Assembly: GCA_048267165.1 (NCBI GenBank)
Contig: JBLWYD010000005.1
Coordinates: 1 to 64,000, forward strand
Reading direction: 5' to 3'
DNA length: 64,000 nucleotides
Source of the DNA: PGYR01 sp048267165
Lineage (GTDB): Bacteria; Bacteroidota; Ignavibacteria; Kapaibacteriales; UBA2268
Positions 9,460 to 16,678 of this stretch are shown piece after piece. The position numbers and the translations under genes were made by a program. The notes below the pieces were generated by a model. The model had not been told where the DNA came from. It saw only the letters and a list, made by a program, of their open reading frames with translations, and did no database searches. Positions within the stretch are counted from its first letter, which is position 1, and each line of letters starts with the position of its first letter.

Positions 9460-11475
9460 TTAGAATTCTTGTATTATAACAACGGAATAACCATTGTTTG
9501 TATTGTCATCATCACTGTTATCCCCTAAAGTCGAATTACCGATGAAAATAACCGTATATGCTTTATTAAAGTTTAATTTCAAATCATCTACTCTATGATA
9601 TATTCTAGCAAAATCATCTGGGTTATATACAAATAGTGATATTTTTGCTTCAGACTTTACTTCTTGTATAAACGATAATTCGTCATAATCTAAATTATTA
9701 ACGAGAATAGGGCACTCTGGGCAATCCACAAGATTGAACCTAGAAACCGTTATTCTGTCTATCTCTGTACTAGCATCTAAGAATCGTATTTTGTAAATAT
9801 TATCGAATTTATTTATTGGGTCATTCTGATAAGTTAGTATTTTCTCATCGCCAGTTGTACCAGTAGCAACTACCAATAAACGCTTACCTTTCTCTACATC
9901 AATAGTCTTTTTCTTTCCATTTACACTGATTTCAGTAGTACCGATAGGTATAACAGTTGCCAAATTCAGACCGTAATAAAGTTCGTTAGCCGACTCACTG
10001 ATTAGTGGTTCAAGTCCAATTCTCACAGATTCTGGACCAGCTACTCCGTTCACTACTTGTACGAATACGCCAGCTTCTATTTCTGTAACTGGGATTTCTT
10101 CATCCTCATCTTCAATTATTGTAAAACCAGGTGTTCCATCATCTTTTTTGAATAACACCATTGTATAGCTTTTATCTTTCTTCAAATCGTAGTTGATACC
10201 AGTTATGTACTTAGCTGGTTGAGTAGCTGCGAATATAGTTATTGGGGATAGTCCCGATTCGAATATACCTATAGGTGATACATTCCCGAACTTCACATTA
10301 CGAGCTATTGTTTCGCCATATTTCAGCTCATCTTCGCTCTCTACTTTTCTTGCTCCGAAAGCAACTGTAATACCCTCATAATCTGGGTTTCCGTTTATGA
10401 CTCTGATTATAGATTTCCCTTCTGCCTCACCAAATACTTTGAAAGGAGGTGCTAGTACTTGTCTGACTTTATCTCCTTCGTCAAATAAATAGAGCGAATA
10501 TTCGCGTAGTACTTCAAGCGAAGTAAAAGTATTAGCAAGAGTATCACTTCCACTAACTGTACTTAAAGATGAGATAGATGTACCACTACAAGCAGTATAT
10601 TCGTTGTATTTACCTATGTAATCTTTAGTAGGAGATGATGCTACCAAATCAGCATCCAAATTAACATCAAATGTCTTAGATGAGAAGTTGACAGTTCTTA
10701 TATTTGTTGTCTTTGCTGCTACTTCCTGTGCTGGGCTAAAAGCAGTAGCATTCGGGCTTTTCTCGTCTAGTGAATACACTACAGGATTACCCGATTGGTC
10801 CTTCACCACTACGAAAGCATATTCTCCGCGAGGAACCATATCTACTCTAAATAGACCTAGTGATTCAGTTTTGTTTTTGGTGCTATATATAACGCTGAAA
10901 GTATTCTCACCTGACAATACTGCTTCTGCACTGCTATACCCTCTGTAACGAACCCCAGGGGCAAGTGTAACTCCGCCTGCACAACCCAATACGAGTGAGA
11001 AAGTGGAATTAGTATCCGAATACGTATTTACTAATCTAACATAAGCATCATTAGTAACTGCTGGGATTGTCAATGACGAATTGATTCCTATCAATGTATC
11101 GACAGGTAAAGGATGCAAACTATCACTTGGTGAAGTTGGCAATGCGAAGAAAGTATAGGTTAGTTTTCTGAAGAATTTTAATTGTTTTTCGGGACTATAT
11201 TCGTCTCTACCACTTTTGAGTACGGTTGCTATTGTGCTATCGTCGGGTGGGTTGAATGTTTCTGTAGATTGGGCATAAGCGACTTCGGGAGTCACATATT
11301 CAGTCATCCTAAGTGAGCGTGACTGATTATCGCCAGCTAAGTTGACAAACCTGATGCTCACGGTCTCCGCCTGAGAAGGCGGATTGACCAATGAATCACT
11401 TTCTTCTGGACATCCGCTAAGTGCGAATATCATAGTTAAAATTAGTGCCGAGCTGTAAAGTCTGATTTTTTTCAT
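9460..11475 (-). CDS. Lipoprotein with DUF4397-like repeats
   Basis: A 671-residue lipoprotein: signal MKKIRLYSSALILTMIFALSGC, lipobox LSGC, lipidated Cys22. Several beta-rich segments begin with a strand such as IRFVNLAGD, VRLVNTYSD, IRVINGNPDYEGITVAFG, VQVVNGVAGPESVRIGL and IRFLDASTEIDRITV. This is the 'vRvvNas.da..v.v' pattern of DUF4397, a domain of secreted bacterial proteins with unknown function. No catalytic motif is visible. It is the first gene of a probable minus-strand operon with the subtilisin-like protease and yjbQ. The DUF4397 assignment rests on pattern recognition of the repeat starts and would need a profile search to confirm. Confidence 0.75.
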   Translation of the reverse strand: MKKIRLYSSALILTMIFALSGCPEESDSLVNPPSQAETVSIRFVNLAGDNQSRSLRMTEYVTPEVAYAQSTETFNPPDDSTIATVLKSGRDEYSPEKQLKFFRKLTYTFFALPTSPSDSLHPLPVDTLIGINSSLTIPAVTNDAYVRLVNTYSDTNSTFSLVLGCAGGVTLAPGVRYRGYSSAEAVLSGENTFSVIYSTKNKTESLGLFRVDMVPRGEYAFVVVKDQSGNPVVYSLDEKSPNATAFSPAQEVAAKTTNIRTVNFSSKTFDVNLDADLVASSPTKDYIGKYNEYTACSGTSISSLSTVSGSDTLANTFTSLEVLREYSLYLFDEGDKVRQVLAPPFKVFGEAEGKSIIRVINGNPDYEGITVAFGARKVESEDELKYGETIARNVKFGNVSPIGIFESGLSPITIFAATQPAKYITGINYDLKKDKSYTMVLFKKDDGTPGFTIIEDEDEEIPVTEIEAGVFVQVVNGVAGPESVRIGLEPLISESANELYYGLNLATVIPIGTTEISVNGKKKTIDVEKGKRLLVVATGTTGDEKILTYQNDPINKFDNIYKIRFLDASTEIDRITVSRFNLVDCPECPILVNNLDYDELSFIQEVKSEAKISLFVYNPDDFARIYHRVDDLKLNFNKAYTVIFIGNSTLGDNSDDDNTNNGYSVVIIQEF

Positions 11476-11595
11476 TTCTATTGTCTTTGAATAATTTTAT
11501 CTACTAATTTAATAAATAAGGAAATAGTAGCTATTCAAAAGACAGATAAAACTGAATTTAGTTACGAATAATCTAAAAAATCAAATACTAATTCA

Positions 11596-13470
11596 TTATT
11601 TCTTTTTCTTTCTATGGTTAGGATTAGCCGGATTCAATCCTTTTTTAGCTTTACTACCCGGAGGTACTTTGCCCTGAGCTTCAGCTATTTTCTGAGCTTC
11701 TTCCATTTTATTAGCTAACCAACCTTTCTTCTTATTCACTTTCTTCATATCGTGGATAGAAGTAACTCTATCTTTAGCAAAGTTATTGATATATAGCTGT
11801 TGACCTATACCCAATACGTTGAACATAAAGTAGTAAAGATTCAGACCAGCTGGGAAAGATGAGAACAAGAATATGAACATAAATGGCATAACATACACCA
11901 TAGCTTTTTGCTTAGGATCAGATATAGTCATCTTCTGTTGGATAAACATAGATATACCCATAGCTAATGCTAGACCACTAATAGACGATATACCCATAAT
12001 AGATGTACCGAAGTGAACTAATGTATCGGGTACAGATAAATCGTTTATCCATAATATGAAATCTGATTGACGCAAATCAATATTCGTACGGAATAGAGTC
12101 CATAGTGAATAGAGAATCGGCATCTGCAATAGCATTGGTAAACAACCACTGGCAGGATTCACCCCATATTGGGAATATAGAGCCATCATCTCTTTCTGTT
12201 GTACTTGTGGCTCGTCAGTGTGTTTCTCTCTTATCTTAGCTACTTCTGGTGCTAGTACTTTCATCTTGTTTGCATTCTTCATCTGAGTTATTGACAAAGG
12301 ATAAAGTGCTAGTTTGATGAAAATAGAGAATATAATAATAGTTAAACCCCAACCACCAATAAAATAGTGTACAGCATTGAATATTGGCATCATAATGTAT
12401 TCGCCAATGTGACGGATACCCCACCAACCTAAGTTAAGCATTCTATTTAGGCCATAGCTTTCTACATATTCTAATTTCAAAGGACCTAGGTAAACCAAAT
12501 ACTCTTGCGATTTGGTACCACCATTGTAAGGAACTTTGATAGATATATCATAAGTTTCTACCATTCCTTCTGTTCTTGGGTAAGCTATGCTTTCGGCAGT
12601 CATTAGTATCTCACCATCGAAATCCTTAGGCATAATAGCTGTACCGAAGTACTTAGTTTTAGTACCTATGAAATCTATTATTCCTTCGCGAGTTACTTTC
12701 TTCTCGTCATCAGTTGCGTCTAGTTCTACTATTTCGCCATTCATCTGTACCAAAGCTAATGCTTCACCAGATTCATCAACTGAGTTCTTCTCTTGGTAAG
12801 CTAGCCCTTTTGACCATTTGTATAAATAATTACGAGGAATATATTCCTCCATATTCTTCATTTCTACACCAGTCTCGAAAGCGTATTTATTACCAGAGAA
12901 CTTATATTTCTTTACTATTGTTTTACCCGGCTCTATTTCTAGAGTAGCGGTGATAGTGAAAGTCTTGTCACCAGATATCTTTATATCAGTTTTTTCTGAA
13001 TCGAATTTGAAGTATAGATTTCTAGAATCTATATCTTTCCCATCAGAAGAAATGAAATCAAGGTAAAGCTCACCTTCTTTGTCATTGATTAGCTGAGATG
13101 GAACTCCGTCCCATTTGTTGTAATTCTTAAGTTCCCAGCTTATTAAATCGCCACCTTTCGAGCTTAGTTTAGCTATATAGATATCAGATTCTATAGTCAC
13201 TATTTCTCTAGTGCCTTGAGTAAATGCTTGGAATTTACCGTATTGTAATTCTTTTTTGCCAGTAGTAGCAGTAGAAGCTTCAGTTCCATCATTTTTGAAC
13301 AATGTTTCTGCATCATCTTTAGTTTCACCGGTGCCATCACCAGTTGTAACTACTATGCTGTCTGCATTCTTAACTTCAGCTTGCTCTGGCATGTTCGACG
13401 AACTATAGAACATATACCCAAGTATGAGCAATGAAATTAAGACTATGGCTAATATACTATTTCTATCCAT
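11596..13470 (-). CDS. yidC: Membrane protein insertase YidC
   Basis: A 624-residue insertase that places proteins into the inner membrane alone or with SecYEG. An N-terminal helix (MDRNSILAIVLISLLILGYMF) is followed by a large periplasmic beta-sandwich domain (about 80-340). The conserved five-helix core then starts near GGWGLTIIIFSIFIKLALYP. The cytoplasmic hairpin (MKNANKMKVLAPEVAKIREK), the MLLQMPILYSLW segment and the C-terminal FPAGLNLYYFMFN helix are all present. The tail is very basic (KKGLNPANPNHRKKKK), consistent with ribosome contact. It overlaps the upstream yidD by 8 bases and ends the rpmH-rnpA-yidD-yidC cluster. Confidence 0.97.
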   Translation of the reverse strand: MDRNSILAIVLISLLILGYMFYSSSNMPEQAEVKNADSIVVTTGDGTGETKDDAETLFKNDGTEASTATTGKKELQYGKFQAFTQGTREIVTIESDIYIAKLSSKGGDLISWELKNYNKWDGVPSQLINDKEGELYLDFISSDGKDIDSRNLYFKFDSEKTDIKISGDKTFTITATLEIEPGKTIVKKYKFSGNKYAFETGVEMKNMEEYIPRNYLYKWSKGLAYQEKNSVDESGEALALVQMNGEIVELDATDDEKKVTREGIIDFIGTKTKYFGTAIMPKDFDGEILMTAESIAYPRTEGMVETYDISIKVPYNGGTKSQEYLVYLGPLKLEYVESYGLNRMLNLGWWGIRHIGEYIMMPIFNAVHYFIGGWGLTIIIFSIFIKLALYPLSITQMKNANKMKVLAPEVAKIREKHTDEPQVQQKEMMALYSQYGVNPASGCLPMLLQMPILYSLWTLFRTNIDLRQSDFILWINDLSVPDTLVHFGTSIMGISSISGLALAMGISMFIQQKMTISDPKQKAMVYVMPFMFIFLFSSFPAGLNLYYFMFNVLGIGQQLYINNFAKDRVTSIHDMKKVNKKKGWLANKMEEAQKIAEAQGKVPPGSKAKKGLNPANPNHRKKKK

Positions 13471-13705
13471 TATTTTTTCCTTTCTTCGGATTAACTATTG
13501 GTACAGGGTCAAGCCCACCTTTATGAAAAGGGTGACATTTTGAAATTCTAATTATTGATAAATAAATACCTTTGAGAGAGCCGTGCGTTTTGATGGCTTC
13601 CATCGAGTAAGTAGAGCAAGTCGGATGGAATCTACAGGTATTAGGGAATAGAGGGGAGATGATAGATTTGTAGATTCTAATCAGTCCTATTAGTATGTGT
13701 TTCAT
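13463..13705 (-). CDS. yidD: Membrane protein insertion efficiency factor YidD
   Basis: An 80-residue protein of the YidD family, which assists YidC-dependent insertion. It shows the family pattern of an N-terminal amphipathic helix (IGLIRIYKSIISPLF) and conserved cysteines in CRFHPTCSTYSMEAI and KCHPFHKGGLDPVP. It overlaps yidC by 8 bases and starts 4 bases after the rnpA stop, so the three are surely cotranscribed. The length is normal. Confidence 0.96.
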   Translation of the reverse strand: MKHILIGLIRIYKSIISPLFPNTCRFHPTCSTYSMEAIKTHGSLKGIYLSIIRISKCHPFHKGGLDPVPIVNPKKGKNNG

Positions 13706-13709
13706 TATT

Positions 13710-14093
13710 TTATCCTATTCTCATCATCGCTTTATTGAACAACGCAAAAATTTCTGATTTGACATCGTCTAATCTTACTAATTTGGGATGAGAAGGTAAT
13801 TTTACAGTTCTAATTAATACAAACTCTTCGAAAGTAAGTAATTTCTCCTTTTCTATATTTGCTAAACTAATCAAGGATTCCTTGACCAGTCTTTTGGTTC
13901 TATTCCTAACTACTGCTTTTTTTGCGTGTCGCTTTGGTATAGATATACCAAAGCTGACAGGGACAATTTTCGAAGTATTAGGAACGAAAGATCCTAAGAA
14001 ATTATCAGTCCGGACTATAATGCCTTTCGCCAATACTCTTTTGAATGAGTCGTGCCCTTTTATAGGCACCATAAGTGGTGTCAGACTATGCAT
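13710..14093 (-). CDS. rnpA: Ribonuclease P protein component
   Basis: A 127-residue basic protein subunit of RNase P, which matures tRNA 5' ends with the catalytic RNA. The family signature is clear: an N-terminal SFKRVLAKG, the central strand LGSFVPNTSKIVPVSFGISIPKRHAKKAVVRN, and the RNR motif (VVRNRTKRLVKESL). The ATG at 14093 gives a slightly long N-terminus. It lies 40 bases after rpmH and 4 bases before yidD. The RNase P RNA gene itself was not seen in the window. Confidence 0.95.
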   Translation of the reverse strand: MHSLTPLMVPIKGHDSFKRVLAKGIIVRTDNFLGSFVPNTSKIVPVSFGISIPKRHAKKAVVRNRTKRLVKESLISLANIEKEKLLTFEEFVLIRTVKLPSHPKLVRLDDVKSEIFALFNKAMMRIG

Positions 14094-14133
14094 AGCTTTG
14101 TGGCCGTGATAATACTATCGTGATAAGAGGTGA

Positions 14134-14274
14134 TTAACCGCTTACAGAAAGTCTTTTTCTACCTTTAGCTCTTCTTCTTTTGATTACGTTACGACCATTT
14201 TTAGTAGCCATACGAGCTCTGAAGCCGTGCTTGTTCTTTCTTTTTCTATTACTGGGTTGGTACGTTCTTTTCAT
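14134..14274 (-). CDS. rpmH: 50S ribosomal protein L34
   Basis: A 46-codon gene. The translation starts MKRTYQPSNRKRKNKHGFRA and continues through RMATKNGRNVIKRRRAKGRK to RLSVSG. This is the entire, highly conserved L34 sequence: basic, with the KRTYQPS start and GF..R hinge. It is the first gene of the rpmH-rnpA-yidD-yidC cluster that in many bacteria lies near the replication origin. Here no dnaA is adjacent; the next gene upstream is an EamA transporter. Confidence 0.97.
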   Translation of the reverse strand: MKRTYQPSNRKRKNKHGFRARMATKNGRNVIKRRRAKGRKRLSVSG

Positions 14275-14325
14275 ATCTATACCTAGAGTGATTAAAGTTC
14301 TTTTAAATTCTTTTTTTACGAACTA

Positions 14326-14358
14326 CAAAGTTAATCAGTTTTTTGGTAAATACCCAAA
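14326..14358 (-). promoter_or_regulatory. Candidate promoter of the rpmH-rnpA-yidD-yidC operon
   Basis: On the minus strand, a TAACTTTG -7 element (14326-14333) fits TAnnTTTG and is preceded by a TTTG at 14355-14358, spacing 21 bases against a usual 19. The rpmH start is 51 bases downstream of the -7 element. Confidence 0.45.
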
Positions 14359-14494
14359 AGAAAATGTGGAAAATGTTTTTGAGGGGTGTTATTGTTTGAT
14401 AATTTTATAGGTTTCTGACTGATTACTACAGGTATCAGCAATAATATATAAACCTGTTGGGAGAAGAAAAATCAATTTGAAGACGGCATTGGCA

Positions 14495-14519
14495 AGGTCA
14501 TTTTGATGATATATGACCT
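14495..14519. other. Hairpin downstream of the EamA transporter gene
   Basis: A perfect 7-bp inverted repeat (AGGTCAT / ATGACCT) with an 11-base loop lies 47 bases past the EamA stop on the minus strand. No T-tract follows, so it may be a weak or Rho-dependent end structure. The rest of the 14275-14565 gap holds the rpmH promoter and nothing else I recognise. Confidence 0.3.
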
Positions 14520-14565
14520 AAAGGGGAGTCAATCTGAGTTTTACTTCATGAGATAGAACAGAGGC

Positions 14566-15438
14566 TTAGCCCTTTACTTTCGGTTGTCGTTTTTTAGTAA
14601 TAGCAAGTATAGCACCAGACACAATAAGTATAGCACCTACGAAACCTAATAAACTGATAACTGTCGTTTCGATTATAGTGACTTCTAGGTATGCCATAAT
14701 CGTAAGTGTTGTGATAGTTATAATAGGGTTAATTGTGATTACAATACTGACTTTAGACGCCTGTAGGTATTTGAAGGCTTCTGCTAAGCAGCCATAAGCA
14801 ATGAGAGTATTCAGCCCAAGGAATATAACGAGTATCCACATATTGAACGATAGCCCTGCTAATGCCTCGAAATCAGCAAACCATACGAACATAAGAACAG
14901 GGACCAAGTAGATAATCATATTTAGTTGCTGAGCAGAGTGAGTTGCGACAAGCTTTTTCTGAATAGCTGCATAAACCACCCATATTGCAGCACCGAACAG
15001 AGTATAAGCAACTCCCAAGTCGTAAGTTTCCCTATCGGTTGATAATATACCCTCTATGCTCTCACTATAGAACAGCAGAAACCCAACAGTAACAATCGCT
15101 ATACCCATCATCTGCTGCCGATTAAGCCGCTCTTTGAATATGAATATACCTACTAGCACGAGCATGACCTGAGCCGTCTGTATTAGTATCTGAGCAGTGG
15201 CTGGGCCAGCGTGCTCTACTCCTTTCATATAGCCGATATAGTTGAACCCCAGCGAGAGGGCTGCAACTATCAGCAGAGGTGGCATCTTGCGGTATATCTT
15301 GAACTCAGAAGGTCGGCGAATGGCAAGCCACAGCGATAAAACTGAGAAAGCGACTACGAATCGCATCCAGATAATAGTCATTGAGTCTAACTCTTTGAGA
15401 GCAATTTTCAGAAATATACCCAGAAAACCCCAAAACAA
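14566..15438 (-). CDS. EamA/DMT family transporter (start codon uncertain)
   Basis: A ten-helix inner-membrane protein of the drug/metabolite transporter superfamily with two EamA repeats. Helix 3/4 loops such as LGFNYIGYMKGVEHAGPATAQIL, and the second-repeat equivalent YGCLAEAFKYLQASKVSIVITINPI, are typical. The substrate is unknown. The first possible common start, TTG at 15438, cuts into helix 1. The frame stays open and family-like upstream (KGILFAATTALFWGFLG) to a stop at 15123-15125 plus 400, that is 15523-15525, with no ATG, GTG or TTG. An ATT at 15493-15495 would give a natural N-terminus of about 19 extra residues. A rare start or a mutated 5' end is therefore likely. It is transcribed alone. 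Confidence 0.88.
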   Translation of the reverse strand: MFWGFLGIFLKIALKELDSMTIIWMRFVVAFSVLSLWLAIRRPSEFKIYRKMPPLLIVAALSLGFNYIGYMKGVEHAGPATAQILIQTAQVMLVLVGIFIFKERLNRQQMMGIAIVTVGFLLFYSESIEGILSTDRETYDLGVAYTLFGAAIWVVYAAIQKKLVATHSAQQLNMIIYLVPVLMFVWFADFEALAGLSFNMWILVIFLGLNTLIAYGCLAEAFKYLQASKVSIVITINPIITITTLTIMAYLEVTIIETTVISLLGFVGAILIVSGAILAITKKRQPKVKG

Positions 15439-15595
15439 AGCCGTAGTAGCTGCGAATAGTATTCCTTTGGTCGTATTGTCTAATTTACTAAAAATATCGG
15501 GAGTCCAGACTTGAGATAAAATTTAATTTATGCAATCTTTTTGATAAAGTTTGAGTATATTTATCAATTGAAAAGAAAAACATAAGAAAAAAACA

Positions 15596-15682
15596 ATGCA
15601 AGAATTAATTGGATGGATAGTATTTGGTCTTCTAGTCGGCTTTGTCTATGCCTTTATCAGAGACAAACGTAAAAAGAAGTGA
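15596..15682 (+). CDS. 28-residue putative small membrane protein
   Basis: A short ORF encoding MQELIGWIVFGLLVGFVYAF followed by IRDKRKKK. It has one hydrophobic helix (about 5-20) and a basic tail, the usual form of a small inner-membrane protein with the tail inside. An A-rich leader precedes the ATG, as is common for Bacteroidota translation starts. No family is recognised. It is isolated between the divergent EamA gene and a hypothetical gene. Small size makes chance possible, but the composition and topology argue for a real gene. Confidence 0.45.
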   Translation: MQELIGWIVFGLLVGFVYAFIRDKRKKK

Positions 15683-15958
15683 GTGATGTGGTGTTGTTTG
15701 TAAGTATTTGTACTTCACATACTATGACATATAGGAGGAGTTAGTTGAAGGTGGATAAATTAATCGCTGATTAAGAATTCTAAGATGAAACTAATCTATT
15801 GTTTAAATAATTACCCAAATTACCACTCTCTTTTAGCTATATCATATTAATGAAATACTAATTTATTAGACAAAATAAATTCATTACTTTATTCCCTAGA
15901 AAAGCAAAAGATTAAAACTGATTTACAATCCAGTGTTGATTCATAACGTCACTCAATA

Positions 15959-16588
15959 ATGAATAACTTTAGAACTATATTAAAATTACTCTTTTCTATT
16001 TATCTTATTATTGGATGCTTTAATCTAGCGGATGCCAAACCAAAGAATAGTAAAGTAGCTATATCCATTGAAAAAGGTAGCAGATACAATGATGAATTTA
16101 TTAAACTAATTCATAATTCTGGATTTGAGAAAGAATATAAAAGTATCTATTATAAAGATAGCATAATAATTCTAGACAAAAAAGATACTGTTTACTTCCC
16201 TATTAAACCTGAGATAGGTAGATTCTACATTCTAAAATCACAAAATAAAATGTGGATTTCAGAACTTGTTATAGAAAGAATAGACTTGACTTCAATCGAA
16301 TATAAAGTTGCTTTTACAGATAGATTAGGGTACAGAATTGAGGAAAAAGGAATTGCTATATTAAATCCAACATTCGTATTAGGTAGTGAATTAGATAAAA
16401 TAGATGGCGATGCATATTTAGTTGACGAATATATTCATAACGACGGAGATAGATATGTATCTATTAGTCTAGGAGTTAAAAGCATAAATGACAACTATTT
16501 ATTAGGTAGAGTATCGATAGATGGTATAGATAGATGCTCTATAATTGAATTAGATAAATTACCTATCTATGTAGAAGAAACCAAGTAG
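15959..16588 (+). CDS. Hypothetical secreted protein
   Basis: A 209-residue protein with an N-terminal signal peptide (RTILKLLFSIYLIIGCFNLADA, cleavage near residue 27). A lipid signal is less likely because the Cys lacks a good following context. The mature part is beta-rich and high in Ile, Asp and Lys, with no motif that I recognise. It is very AT-rich. The 276-base upstream gap (15683-15958) shows no clear TAnnTTTG promoter with a partner and no RNA gene. It converges on the OmpA-family gene, whose terminator lies between them. Function unknown. Confidence 0.6.
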   Translation: MNNFRTILKLLFSIYLIIGCFNLADAKPKNSKVAISIEKGSRYNDEFIKLIHNSGFEKEYKSIYYKDSIIILDKKDTVYFPIKPEIGRFYILKSQNKMWISELVIERIDLTSIEYKVAFTDRLGYRIEEKGIAILNPTFVLGSELDKIDGDAYLVDEYIHNDGDRYVSISLGVKSINDNYLLGRVSIDGIDRCSIIELDKLPIYVEETK

Positions 16589-16616
16589 ATTTCAATAAGT
16601 TTAATCCCCCCCTCTC

Positions 16617-16647
16617 AAAAAAAAGGCCGCCCTTTGCAGGACAGCCT
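16617..16647 (-). terminator. Rho-independent terminator of the OmpA-family gene
   Basis: On the minus strand a 9-bp stem (AGGCTGTCC / GGGCGGCCT with two G-U pairs), loop TGCAAA, is followed by eight T residues, 32 bases after the stop at 16679. Confidence 0.8.
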
Positions 16648-16678
16648 CTTAGAAATTCAATTAATATGTAAATTATAA

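Noticed and set aside
14365..14373. A TTTTCCACA sequence on the minus strand that fits the DnaA-box consensus near rpmH
   Set aside because: Only one such match was found, there is no dnaA, no clustered boxes and no AT-rich unwinding element with repeats, so an origin claim is not supported.
15683..15958. Possible small RNA or tRNA in the 276-base gap
   Set aside because: No T-loop consensus, no strong hairpin with a T-tract, and no promoter pair was seen.
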